DNA of 42,155 nucleotides from Oscillospiraceae bacterium (GTDB taxonomy: Bacteria > Bacillota > Clostridia > Oscillospirales > Acutalibacteraceae), in contig CADBBH010000016.1 of the NCBI GenBank assembly GCA_902792905.1, forward strand, positions 1-42,155. The letters run 5' to 3'. Below, piece after piece: positions 1 through 7,317 of this stretch; positions within the stretch are counted from its first letter, which is position 1, and every line of letters starts with the position of its first letter. The notes under the pieces are model-generated. The model made no database searches. It saw only the letters and a list, made by a program, of their open reading frames with translations, and had not been told where the DNA came from. The translations under genes were made by a program, and so were the position numbers.

Positions 1-16
1 TAATAGCCGGAACAGG

Positions 17-43
17 CAAAAAACGCAGTATAAACATACTGCG
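17..43 (-). terminator. Rho-independent terminator, minus strand
   Basis: An 8-bp perfect stem (24-31 with 36-43) closes an AAAC loop. Read on the minus strand, six T residues follow the stem directly. No gene lies between this terminator and the one at 677-698, so it either backs up readthrough from alr or ends an unrecognised minus-strand transcript through the repeat region. Confidence 0.6.
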
Positions 44-254
44 CATTTACGTAAAAACTGATGAAATTGAAGAAAAATTATATAAAATTCATTGTTCCGG
101 GCGGCGCGCGAAGAATCGCAGAACCTGTGCGCACCAACAAACAAAAATTGTCATTCTGAACGCGAAGCGTGAAGAATCGCAGGACAGGATAAAACAAAAA
201 AACACTGTCATTCTGAGGCGGTACGCCGAAGAATCGCAGGATTAACTTGTATTA

Positions 255-596
255 TTTATGCTCCGCATATCCTTGGGGCGGGCGGATGATATCCGCCCCT
301 ACGGGGGTGCTATAATTACAATGCTCCTTTTATTGCGATCCTTCGCTGCGCTCAGGATGACAGGAAGTGATTTTTTACGCATATACAGTTGTGTTGTGTT
401 TGCCCGGTTTACTCAGAAAGCAGTGCTTTGAATATACTGAGACCGTAGGGGCGGATATTATCCGCCCGCTTTACGCAGGTCGGTTTTCTTTATGCTCCGC
501 ATATCCTTTTGGCGGGCGGATGATATCCGCCCCTACGATAATGCGAAAATTACAATGCTCCTTTTATTGCGATCCTTCGCTCCGCTCAGGATGACA
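255..596. repeat. 108-bp direct duplication (255-362 and 489-596)
   Basis: Two direct copies of a 108-bp composite unit are 126 bp apart. Each holds, in the same order, TTTATGCTCCGCATATCC, a palindromic GGGCGGATGATATCCGCCC block, an AATTACAATGCTCCTTTTA spacer and one reverse copy of the GTCAT repeat. The copies differ mainly between the palindrome and the AATTACAATG segment. The unit seems to have been copied as a block, since all sub-elements keep their spacing. Confidence 0.8.
280..532. repeat. Three copies of a 19-bp GGGCGGAT..ATCCGCCC palindrome
   Basis: Near-identical palindromes occur at 280-298, 449-467 and 514-532. Each has arms GGGCGGAT and ATCCGCCC around a 3-nt centre, and is bordered on one side by an overhanging CCTACG or CGTAGG, so the flanks are partly conserved as well. 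Copies 1 and 3 belong to the 108-bp duplication; copy 2 stands alone in between. The function is unknown. It could be a small non-autonomous mobile repeat or a protein-binding palindrome. Confidence 0.7.
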
Positions 597-670
597 AAGC
601 AAAAACATACATTTGCCTTCTCCTGCGATTCTTCGCTTTGCTCAGGATGACAATACGCCGGGATGACAAA

Positions 671-700
671 GAAAAAACAGCCCCCGGTTGAGGGCTGTCG
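671..700 (-). terminator. Terminator of the alr operon
   Basis: Stem ACAGCCC (677-683) pairs with GGGCTGT (692-698). On the minus strand it is followed by a run of six T residues. It lies about 70 bp past the alr stop codon and is the natural end of the seven-gene minus-strand operon. Confidence 0.8.
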
Positions 701-765
701 GTGTGAATGACTGTAAATTGAATTATTGTAAAACCGGCTGATAATAAACCGGGTTTATGTTTTGA

Positions 766-1908
766 TTACGTCTTGTCGGAGAAAACTTTTCCGTCCCTGA
801 AATAAACTCTGGGAACGCGTTTGTTGACGCGGCAGGGGAGCTCGTAATTGAAGGAATGGGCGGCGTTTGAAACCTCTTCCATCGTGAGCGTCGCTCCGCC
901 CTGAGTGCCGACGAGGACAACTTCATCGCCCGGCTTGCAATCAATTCCCGTGACATCAACCATGAACTGGTCCATACATACTCTGCCTGTAATCGGGGCA
1001 AATTGACCGTTTATGATGACCTTGCCGAGATTTGAGAGGCAGCGGGGATAGCCGTCCGCGTAGCCGACCGGAATGGTCGCTATTTTTGTATCTTTTTCCG
1101 TCCTGTATGTTCCGCCGTAGGAGATTTCTCTGCCCTCTTCAAGCGTTTTCACGTGGCTTATATAAGTTTTCCACTCCATTACGGGGCGGATTGAGAGCAG
1201 GCTCTTGTCAACCTCCTCGGAAGGGTAGAGGCCGTAGAGGATGATTCCCATGCGGCACATATCGAAATACTCATCGAAATTCATAATGCCCGCCGAATTG
1301 TTGAGATGCTTAACGGGGATATCGATGCCCCTGCTTTCGAGCATTCCGACGAATTTTTTATATCTTTCCCTCTGCGCCTTCGCGCGGGTGAGGTCGGCTG
1401 AATCCGCGGTCGCGAAATGCGAGAAAAGTCCCTCGGCGAAGATGTTCGGAAGGGCGGTGATTTCTTTGCAGATATCGGCGCTCTCCTCTGTTATCTGAAA
1501 ACCGATGCGGCTCATACCCGTATCAATGCAGAAATGGAAGGGCGCGGTTTTGCCCTGCCTGACGGCTTCATCCGACAGCGCCTTCGCGTCTTCAATATTG
1601 AAAATCGGGATTCTGATATCGTGTTTCACAATCTCCTCATAGTCCCAGGGAAAGACTCTGCCGAGAATAAGCACGGGAGTTTCAATTCCCGCCTTTCTGA
1701 GCTCGAGTGCCTCCTCAGTGCAGGCAACTCCGAAGAAATCCGCTTTTCCCTCAAGAAACCTGCCGATTTCGGCGGCTCCGTGGCCGTAGGCGTCCGCCTT
1801 GATGACGCAGAGCACCCTGACCCCTTCGGCGACCTTGTTCCTGACGGAATTGTAGTTATACTCGATATTGTCGAGATTTATCGCGGCGTAGGTTCTGTGT
1901 TTAATCAT
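766..1908 (-). CDS. alr: Alanine racemase
   Basis: PLP-dependent interconversion of L- and D-alanine in the cytoplasm, supplying D-Ala for peptidoglycan and for D-amino acid transaminases. The 380-residue length is normal for the family. The N-terminal TIM-barrel motif VIKADAYGHG carries the PLP lysine at Lys37; the second catalytic base is Tyr264 in EISYGGTYR; CMDQFMVDVT near the C-terminus is also family-typical. The start overlaps the pxpA stop as ATGA and has GGCGA upstream. It is the last gene of the operon, before the terminator at 677-698. Its place next to a D-amino acid aminotransferase and 5-oxoprolinase genes suggests a role in D-amino acid interconversion beyond cell-wall supply; that part is inference. 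Confidence 0.95.
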   Translation of the reverse strand: MIKHRTYAAINLDNIEYNYNSVRNKVAEGVRVLCVIKADAYGHGAAEIGRFLEGKADFFGVACTEEALELRKAGIETPVLILGRVFPWDYEEIVKHDIRIPIFNIEDAKALSDEAVRQGKTAPFHFCIDTGMSRIGFQITEESADICKEITALPNIFAEGLFSHFATADSADLTRAKAQRERYKKFVGMLESRGIDIPVKHLNNSAGIMNFDEYFDMCRMGIILYGLYPSEEVDKSLLSIRPVMEWKTYISHVKTLEEGREISYGGTYRTEKDTKIATIPVGYADGYPRCLSNLGKVIINGQFAPITGRVCMDQFMVDVTGIDCKPGDEVVLVGTQGGATLTMEEVSNAAHSFNYELPCRVNKRVPRVYFRDGKVFSDKT

Positions 1909-2660
1909 TTTATCGCCTCTGAAAGTTTTACGGTTTCAATACCGTTTTCACTGAATGCTTTTCTGAGCGCCTTAACGAAATCGAGCGCCTTGGCGCTGTC
2001 TCCGTGAACGCAGACTGAATGGGCTTCGAGAGGAACGTCTTCGCCGCTGTATGCCCTGACCTTTCCCTCTTTTATCATCCTGATTACTCGTTCGATTGCC
2101 TCGTTTTCATCGGTAATCATCGAGCCCTCAAGGGTTCTCGCACGCAGGGTGCCGTCGGCCTCATAGGCCCTGTCGGCGAATACTTCGCTGGCATATCTTA
2201 TGCCGACCTGCTTGGCGGCGTTTATCATCTCGGAGCCCGAGAGAGCGAGCAGGATAAGGTCCCTGTCATAATCGCGGACGGCGTTCGCAATCGCGAGCGA
2301 GAGCCCGATATCCTTTGCCGCCATATTATACATCGCGCCGTGGGGCTTTACGTGCTCGAGCTTTACGCCCTTCGCCTTTGCCATCGCGCCGAGCGCGCCT
2401 ATCTGATAAAGAGTGAAATCATAGACCTCTCCGGGAGTGACATCCATCTTCGTGCGCCCGAAATTCTCTTTGTCCGGGTAGCCGGGATGAGCGCCGAGAG
2501 CGACTGAATTTGCCTTGCAGAGCTCAATGGTCTTATCCATAAGAATACTGTCGCCGGCGTGGAAGCCGCAGGCAACGTTTGCGCCTGTAATAAGCGGAAT
2601 AATTTCGCCGTCGCAGAGCGCGCCTTCTCCTAAATCGCTGTTCAGGTCAACCTTATACAT
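1905..2660 (-). CDS. pxpA: 5-oxoprolinase subunit PxpA (LamB/YcsF family)
   Basis: With PxpB and PxpC it forms the prokaryotic ATP-dependent 5-oxoprolinase that opens 5-oxoproline (pyroglutamate) to glutamate. The 251 residues carry the family signatures: LNSDLGE (6-12), ANVACGFHAGD (27-37) and GAHPGYPD (56-63). Length matches the family. Start ATG at 2660 follows a GGTGAT ribosome site, 9 nt after the DUF1445 stop. Here pxpA is separated from pxpBC by the DUF1445 gene, whereas the three subunits are often contiguous. Assignment is firm at family level; which stereoisomer of 5-oxoproline it handles in this operon cannot be read from sequence. Confidence 0.93.
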   Translation of the reverse strand: MYKVDLNSDLGEGALCDGEIIPLITGANVACGFHAGDSILMDKTIELCKANSVALGAHPGYPDKENFGRTKMDVTPGEVYDFTLYQIGALGAMAKAKGVKLEHVKPHGAMYNMAAKDIGLSLAIANAVRDYDRDLILLALSGSEMINAAKQVGIRYASEVFADRAYEADGTLRARTLEGSMITDENEAIERVIRMIKEGKVRAYSGEDVPLEAHSVCVHGDSAKALDFVKALRKAFSENGIETVKLSEAIK

Positions 2661-2669
2661 ATTATCACC

Positions 2670-3455
2670 TCAGTATTTGAGATTTACGTTTTTGACATCG
2701 GTAATGAACATATGCCCGGGAGCGTGGGTAATCGCTATGGGCGGCTTTGACTGCATTACAGCGTTCTGCGGGGTGACTCCGCAGGCCCAGAATACGGGGA
2801 TTTCGCCCTCGTTTATCGTAACGCTGTCGCCGTAATCGGGCTTTGTGACATCCGTGATGCCGATGGCTTCGGGATTTCCGATATGAACGGGCGCGCCGTG
2901 AACTCTCGGCATAGCCGCCGTCACGTTGACCGCCTTGACTACGAGATTATCGGGAATCGGGCGCATTGAAACGACCATATTGCCGTGGAATTTGCCCGCG
3001 CTCTGAAGAACGATATTCGTATTGAACATCGGCACGTTTCTGCCCTCTTCAATATGTCTCACGGGCACCTCCGCCTCGAGCATTTCGCTCTCGAAGCTGA
3101 AGGAACAGCCGATAAGGAAATATACGAAATCATCCTGCCAGTAATCGGTTATGTCGGTGACTTCCTTCTCGAGCACGCCGTTTTTCCATATGCGGTATTT
3201 CGGGAAATCCTTACATACGTCGCCTTCGACCGCCATTGTCTTAAACTCTTTTGAGCCGACATCGCCGACCTCGAGAATCGGGCAGGGCTTGGGGTTTCTC
3301 ATACAGAAGAGCAGGAAATCAAAGGCGTAATCCTTCGGCAGAATGCAGAGATTCGCCTGCGCGTAGCCGTTGCACATACCCGAGGTCTGAAAATCGATTT
3401 TTCCCTCGCGGATGAGCTTTTTCACTTCCTGCGGATGCATTGTTGAATAGTCCAT
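2670..3455 (-). CDS. DUF1445 / YcsI-family protein (D-glutamate cyclase N-domain type)
   Basis: A 261-residue protein of the YcsI/DUF1445 family, often labelled putative hydro-lyase. Recognised from conserved stretches such as GMCNGYAQANLCILP (26-40), FLIGCSFSFE in the middle and APVHIGNPEAIGI before the C-terminal FWACGVTPQNA segment. Length is typical. In human DGLUCY (mitochondrial D-glutamate cyclase) a DUF1445 domain is fused to a DUF4392 domain, and a separate DUF4392 gene lies three genes upstream here, so both halves share one operon. The DUF1445 partner's own activity is not established. It could act on 5-oxoproline or a related cyclic amino acid, or support the cyclase. Start ATG 3455 lies just past the pxpC stop with GAGG upstream. 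Confidence 0.85.
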   Translation of the reverse strand: MDYSTMHPQEVKKLIREGKIDFQTSGMCNGYAQANLCILPKDYAFDFLLFCMRNPKPCPILEVGDVGSKEFKTMAVEGDVCKDFPKYRIWKNGVLEKEVTDITDYWQDDFVYFLIGCSFSFESEMLEAEVPVRHIEEGRNVPMFNTNIVLQSAGKFHGNMVVSMRPIPDNLVVKAVNVTAAMPRVHGAPVHIGNPEAIGITDVTKPDYGDSVTINEGEIPVFWACGVTPQNAVMQSKPPIAITHAPGHMFITDVKNVNLKY

Positions 3456-3457
3456 AT

Positions 3458-4381
3458 TTACCTCTTCAAAAGTTCTTCAAAGTATTGTTTTTCTTTAACC
3501 GCAAGCTCCTCGGCTTCTTCAACGCTCATCTTAACGAAGCGTATCGTATTGCCGGGGCGCGCCTGCGCGAGTTTTGACAGCTCCGCGCCTGCGACGGTCG
3601 CAATCTTGGCGTAACCGCCCGTTGTCTGATGATCCGCCATAAGGATAATGGGTTTTCCCGAGTTCGGAATCTGAACGGAGCCGAAGACTATGCCGTCGGA
3701 GATGATGTCCTTTCCGCTTTTGCTCTGAAGCTCGGGACCTTCGAGGCGGATGCCCATGCGGTCGAGCTCGCTCGTGACGGTGTATTCTGCGCAGAAGAAG
3801 GTCTCAATATCCTCGCCGGTGAACATATCGTCCTGCGGGCCGGGAACCGCGCCGACTTCAATCACGGCCGGATAATCCGCCGCGGGAACGCAGTCGCCTT
3901 CTTTGATACCGGGCGAGGGGGTTCCCGTTTCGATTTTATCATAGGTGCGAAGCTTTCTGCCCTCATATCCGCCGAGCGAAATTTTGAGATTCGTCGATGC
4001 GCTGCCCATAAACAGGGGAACTCTGAAGCCACCGCCGACGGCGAGGCAGCATCTGAAGCCCTCCGTCGCCGCGCCGACGGAAATGATATCATTCTTCTTC
4101 GCTTTATAAACAGTGTTTCTTTCTATCTTGTTTTCATTGAGCTTTGCGCTGAAATTTCCGCCGCTCAGGCAGAAATAAGTCTCATCGTCAAACCAGGCGG
4201 TGAGGCCCTTCATCGTCATTTCAATAACGGGTGCGTTCAGGTCGTTTTTCAGCAGGGCGTTCGCGAGCTTCATCGAATGCGAATCCATCGCTCCGCTCTG
4301 GGTGAAGCCGTTTTTCATAACGCCGAATCTGCCCGCATCCTGCACGGTTGAGAGAGCGCCGCCGGTAATAATTTCAAGCAT
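3458..4381 (-). CDS. pxpC: 5-oxoprolinase subunit PxpC (biotin-dependent carboxyltransferase-like)
   Basis: The large KipA/AHS2-type subunit of the PxpABC 5-oxoprolinase. The N-terminal STVQDAGR (11-18) with following GAMD is diagnostic of the family, as is LMADHQTTGGYAKIATV in the C-terminal half. About 307 residues, normal for the family. A GTG at 4384 is in frame, but ATG 4381 is preferred: it makes a TGATG overlap with the pxpB stop, the same arrangement as at the pxpB start, and sits behind GGAGG. The tight overlaps fit co-translation of PxpB and PxpC as a complex. Confidence 0.92.
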   Translation of the reverse strand: MLEIITGGALSTVQDAGRFGVMKNGFTQSGAMDSHSMKLANALLKNDLNAPVIEMTMKGLTAWFDDETYFCLSGGNFSAKLNENKIERNTVYKAKKNDIISVGAATEGFRCCLAVGGGFRVPLFMGSASTNLKISLGGYEGRKLRTYDKIETGTPSPGIKEGDCVPAADYPAVIEVGAVPGPQDDMFTGEDIETFFCAEYTVTSELDRMGIRLEGPELQSKSGKDIISDGIVFGSVQIPNSGKPIILMADHQTTGGYAKIATVAGAELSKLAQARPGNTIRFVKMSVEEAEELAVKEKQYFEELLKR

Positions 4382-5103
4382 CACTCCGCCTCCGTTATCT
4401 CAGGTGTGTATTCTCCCGCACGAACCTTCGCTTCGATTTTTTCATATTCTTCAAGGGTTACGGGATAAAACTTTATATAGTCTCCCGCTTTGTAGAGAAT
4501 CGGATTCTCCTTTGAAGGGTCGAAAACCTTTACGGGAGTTTTGCCGAGAAGCTGCCAGCCGCCGGGCGAGGCGATGGGATAAATTCCGGTCTGGCTTCCG
4601 CCGATTCCGACTGCTCCCTCAAAGATTTCAAGGCGCGGGGATTTGAGGCGGGGAGTCGCGAGGCGCTCATCCATTCCGCCGAGATACGCAAAGCCCGGCA
4701 AAAAGCCGAGCATATAGATAAGATAGGGCTTTGAGGTATGCAGAGCGATAACCTCATCGCGCGAGAGGCCCGTATGCTCCGTGACATTGCCCATATCGGG
4801 AGAAAACTGCTCATCATAGCAGACGGGAATATTATAAATCTTTGCGTTTTTCGCTCCGCCGACAGACATCGAGTCAATCAGCGAGGATATTTCTTCCTTT
4901 AACCGGCCGGCTCTGATAACCGCGCAGTCATAGAGCACGGTCAGCGAGGTGAAGGTCGGGATAAGCTCGATGACGCCGGATATTTTTTTATCCTCAATCA
5001 CAGCGGCGAGGGCGGTCACGAAGCCGTTTACCTCATCGCTGATTTTTCTTTCAAACTGCACTGTCAGCGCCGTGTCGGCATTCGACAGAAATTCGTAAAA
5101 CAT
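4381..5103 (-). CDS. pxpB: 5-oxoprolinase subunit PxpB (KipI/AHS1 family)
   Basis: Cyclophilin-like small subunit of the ATP-dependent 5-oxoprolinase, related to the KipI sporulation-kinase inhibitor and allophanate hydrolase subunit 1. The 240 residues contain LGFLPGFAYLGG (132-143), TPRLKSPR (150-157) and the SPGGWQLLG segment (179-187), all hallmarks of the family. The start codon overlaps the stop of the upstream DUF4392 gene as TGATG, and its own stop overlaps pxpC the same way. With neighbouring pxpA and pxpC present, an enzymatic Pxp role is more likely than a stand-alone KipI role. Confidence 0.92.
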   Translation of the reverse strand: MFYEFLSNADTALTVQFERKISDEVNGFVTALAAVIEDKKISGVIELIPTFTSLTVLYDCAVIRAGRLKEEISSLIDSMSVGGAKNAKIYNIPVCYDEQFSPDMGNVTEHTGLSRDEVIALHTSKPYLIYMLGFLPGFAYLGGMDERLATPRLKSPRLEIFEGAVGIGGSQTGIYPIASPGGWQLLGKTPVKVFDPSKENPILYKAGDYIKFYPVTLEEYEKIEAKVRAGEYTPEITEAE

Positions 5104-6161
5104 CAGCCGAAGAATCCTTTCCTGATGGTGTTGGTAAACCAGTGCTCGGTCTTGTCGGTTACGGTCGGCGGATACTCGATGAGAGCTTTCATGAGAGAGA
5201 CCATCGGGCAGTTTATATTCTCGCCGAAGCCGTCGATATAAGGCCTTGCTTCGCCGTACATATCAAGCATTCCGGCATTCGCGGCGGCCTCCATGACCTT
5301 CGCCTGCATTTCTCCCGTGTGGAAGAGCGACGGCTTGCCGAGAATGAACGCCGCAGCCGCCATAAGAGCGTTGCAGCCCCAGTCGGAAACGGTCGCGGTG
5401 ATAATGTTGTCCGCCGCTGTGTCGGCGAGGATGCCGTAGCCCGTGCCCGCCTTGCAGCCGCCGAGCTCCGCGTAGGGAACGTATTTTCTGATATGCTCCT
5501 CAATGGCGCCCATGCCTATTTCATTGCCGAGATCGCCGATTGAGAGATTCCAGACTCCGAGGGCCTGACATTTTCTGAAAAGAACATCGTATTTTGCCTC
5601 GACATCGGTTGTGTTGACGCCGGTGGCATTGTGATAATAGCCGTTTTTGTTTCTTCCGGGCGCTTCGTTGGTAAAGCAGACGCAGGGTCTGCCGTGGGAG
5701 AGAATTTCATCCGCGCATTTTTCCGCCTCGTCATCATTCTTCGTGAAATTCACGACGCAGACGGTGTTTTCGCCGATGTTGTCCAAATCAACGGTGAGCT
5801 CCATATCGAGCACCTTGCACATCGCCGCGATGGATTTGTTGCACTGGTCGGGAACTATCATCACCGGCTTTGCGCCGAAGGCGTTTATAAGGAATCTGGC
5901 AAAGACGGTTGAGGAGATGATTCCGTCGGTCTCCGCCTCGTTCCAGGGCATAAGGACAAAGCCCGTCAGGATATAGACGAGCTCTCCTTTTTTAACATTT
6001 TTGATAAGCCCCTTCGCGGCGTGGGTTGAGAGCGGCTCGCCCGTGAATTTGCGGGAGCCGTTGTAGAGAATACGGCAGACGCCGTAGCCGCGAGGGTCAA
6101 GATTCATAAGCTGATCGAGGTTTTCGCCGATATTGAAAAGAGTGAGTTCTTCTCTTGTCAT
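5103..6161 (-). CDS. DUF4392 protein, probable D-glutamate cyclase
   Basis: A 352-residue protein matching the DUF4392 family, the catalytic C-terminal part of mammalian D-glutamate cyclase (DGLUCY), which dehydrates D-glutamate to 5-oxo-D-proline. Recognised features are an early LDPRGYG, the block GFVLMPWNEAETDGIISS (67-84), and a later GIGDLGNEIGMG-like stretch (read here as SIGDLGNEIGMGAIEE). No signal peptide or membrane segment is seen, so it is cytoplasmic. Start ATG 6161 follows AGGTGA. It stands between dat, which can make D-glutamate, and pxpBC, which open 5-oxoproline. The D-glutamate cyclase call rests on family knowledge plus this context; activity of this protein is inferred. 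Confidence 0.85.
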   Translation of the reverse strand: MTREELTLFNIGENLDQLMNLDPRGYGVCRILYNGSRKFTGEPLSTHAAKGLIKNVKKGELVYILTGFVLMPWNEAETDGIISSTVFARFLINAFGAKPVMIVPDQCNKSIAAMCKVLDMELTVDLDNIGENTVCVVNFTKNDDEAEKCADEILSHGRPCVCFTNEAPGRNKNGYYHNATGVNTTDVEAKYDVLFRKCQALGVWNLSIGDLGNEIGMGAIEEHIRKYVPYAELGGCKAGTGYGILADTAADNIITATVSDWGCNALMAAAAFILGKPSLFHTGEMQAKVMEAAANAGMLDMYGEARPYIDGFGENINCPMVSLMKALIEYPPTVTDKTEHWFTNTIRKGFFG

Positions 6162-6182
6162 GATTCAATCACCTTTCTGAAA

Positions 6183-7028
6183 TCAGTCTGCCTTGCACTG
6201 CTCCTCATAATCCGCAACGAGGGCGTCCTGAATGGTTTTGAGCATTTCGGGCGCCTTGCCGCCGACGGGCTTGCCGTCAACATGGGCGACGGGGATGCAG
6301 AAGGAACCGGTTGAGTGTACGATGACCTCGTCCGCGTTCATAAGCTCGTCGAGAGTATATTCTCTCTCTTCGGTAGCAAAGCCGAGCTTCTCGGCAAAAG
6401 CGAGCAGTCTGATTCTCGCCGTGCCGGGCAGAATCTTGTCATCGAGCGGGTGGGTGATGACCTTGCCGTCTTTGAATATGGAAACATTTGAATGGGCGCA
6501 TTCGGTGACGATATCGCCCCTGTGGAAGATAGCTTCCTTGCAGCCGGCTCTGTCAGCCGCGGTGGCTCCGAGCACGGAGGGGATGAGGTTGAGGGTTTTG
6601 CAGTTGCAGTATAAGAAGCGCTTATCCTCAAAAGTGATTACATCTATCGGGGTATAGGTATCCGCTACGGGCTGGGGAGTGAGGGTGACCCAGAGATTGC
6701 CTTTCATATCGGCGTCGTAAATGTGATTTCTCGGCGCGCTGCCTCTGGTGCACTGCATATATACAAACTGATCGCCGTCGTCAACTTTGAGCACAAGGTC
6801 CTTGAGAAGGGCGGCGAGCTCGTCCTTGGGAATCGGAATATTGATTTCAAGAATCTTTGCGCTGTTATAAAAGCGGGTGAGATGATGATCGAGATCGAAA
6901 ATCTTGTGATTGTGGGAGTAGGTCGCATCATAGATGCCGTCGCCGAACCAGCTGACTCTGTCAATCATCGGAATAGTCATATTCTCGATTTCGTCGTATT
7001 TGCCGTTGTAGTAGCCCAATGTTTTCAT
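6183..7028 (-). CDS. dat: D-amino acid aminotransferase (class IV PLP enzyme)
   Basis: Transfers the amino group between D-alanine and 2-oxoglutarate, giving D-glutamate and pyruvate. The class IV fold is shown by GDGIYDATYSHN (29-40), the PLP lysine in CKTLNLIPSV (Lys144) and the VTECAHSNVSIF segment. 281 residues from ATG 7028, chosen over an in-frame start 39 bp upstream because AGGTGAT sits just before 7028 and the family N-terminus starts at this point. A branched-chain or 4-amino-4-deoxychorismate relative is possible, but the alr/pxp/D-glutamate-cyclase neighbours favour the D-amino acid role. It is the first gene of the operon, behind the promoter at 7067-7094. Confidence 0.83.
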   Translation of the reverse strand: MKTLGYYNGKYDEIENMTIPMIDRVSWFGDGIYDATYSHNHKIFDLDHHLTRFYNSAKILEINIPIPKDELAALLKDLVLKVDDGDQFVYMQCTRGSAPRNHIYDADMKGNLWVTLTPQPVADTYTPIDVITFEDKRFLYCNCKTLNLIPSVLGATAADRAGCKEAIFHRGDIVTECAHSNVSIFKDGKVITHPLDDKILPGTARIRLLAFAEKLGFATEEREYTLDELMNADEVIVHSTGSFCIPVAHVDGKPVGGKAPEMLKTIQDALVADYEEQCKAD

Positions 7029-7066
7029 AGAAATCACCTCATAAAAAATAAATTTACCAACTATCA

Positions 7067-7094
7067 ATTATAGACCTTTTACTATAAAAGTAAA
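7067..7094 (-). promoter_or_regulatory. Probable sigma-A promoter of the dat-alr operon
   Basis: On the minus strand a perfect TATAAT (7067-7072) lies 16 bp downstream of TTTACT (7089-7094), about 40 bp ahead of the dat start codon. The flanking DNA is AT-rich and holds an imperfect inverted repeat (CTTTTAC..GTAAAG) between and around the two hexamers, which could be an operator. Confidence 0.55.
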
Positions 7095-7147
7095 GTATCT
7101 CATAAGAAAATTTGTGAAAAATTTCGGTTTTTTCCGTCAGGGAAAAT

Positions 7148-7183
7148 AAAAAATCCCCGACCTGAAACCGGAAACGGGGATTT
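7148..7183 (-). terminator. Terminator downstream of tcdA
   Basis: A 9-bp stem AAATCCCCG (7151-7159) with CGGGGATTT (7175-7183) around a 15-nt loop. On the minus strand it is followed by a T-rich tract. It lies between the GH3-to-tcdA gene run and the dat promoter, separating the two minus-strand operons. Confidence 0.85.
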
Positions 7184-7187
7184 CAAG

Positions 7188-7209
7188 TGTAAAGCACCTT
7201 TGCTTTACA
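7188..7209. other. Perfect 9-bp inverted repeat with 4-nt loop
   Basis: TGTAAAGCA (7188-7196) and TGCTTTACA (7201-7209) flank CCTT. There is no T-run on either side, so it is not a simple terminator. It lies just before the terminator stem on the minus strand, about 95 bp upstream of the dat -35. It may be an operator, or part of the 3' structure of the tcdA mRNA. The rest of 7210-7317 is AT-rich with nothing else recognised. Confidence 0.5.
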
Positions 7210-7317
7210 AATTATAATTATTGAATTGTGTCAAATAATACGCTCACATTATTTTATAAAATAGACAGAATATCGGATGACGCATCTGTAAAGTAAAATC
7301 ACCTTACAATAATTACA

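Larger units (their letters stand above)
98..667. repeat. Interspersed GTCAT(T/C)CTGAGCG-type repeats
   Basis: At least five diverged copies of a roughly 34-bp element are visible, with core GTCATTCTGAG, a variable small inverted repeat, then GAAGAATCGCAGGA. Forward copies lie at about 150-183 and 207-240, with a partial one near 105-122. Reverse-complement copies lie at about 335-362, 569-596 and 621-652, with a stub near 660-667. Each can fold through its CGAAGCG/CGCTTCG-like arms. Such dispersed short repeats are typical of intergenic DNA in some gut anaerobes. No coding sequence is supported in 1-720; the short open frame at 367-594 is built from repeat sequence. Confidence 0.75.

Noticed and set aside
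367-594. Open frame of 75 codons in the repeat island
   Set aside because: It is composed of the GGGCGGAT palindromes and GTCAT repeats and has no ribosome binding site.
98-667. CRISPR array
   Set aside because: The repeats vary in sequence, orientation and spacing and include mirror copies; there are no uniform spacers and no cas genes.
4381-5103. KipI-KipA histidine-kinase regulators of sporulation
   Set aside because: PxpB and PxpC belong to the same families, but with pxpA in the operon and a D-glutamate cyclase next door the 5-oxoprolinase role is the simpler reading; no KinA-type kinase is nearby.
7210-7260. TTGACA on the minus strand near 7228-7233 as the dat promoter
   Set aside because: The nearest TATAAT-like box gives a spacer of about 12 bp, which is too short; the promoter at 7067-7094 fits better and is closer to the gene.
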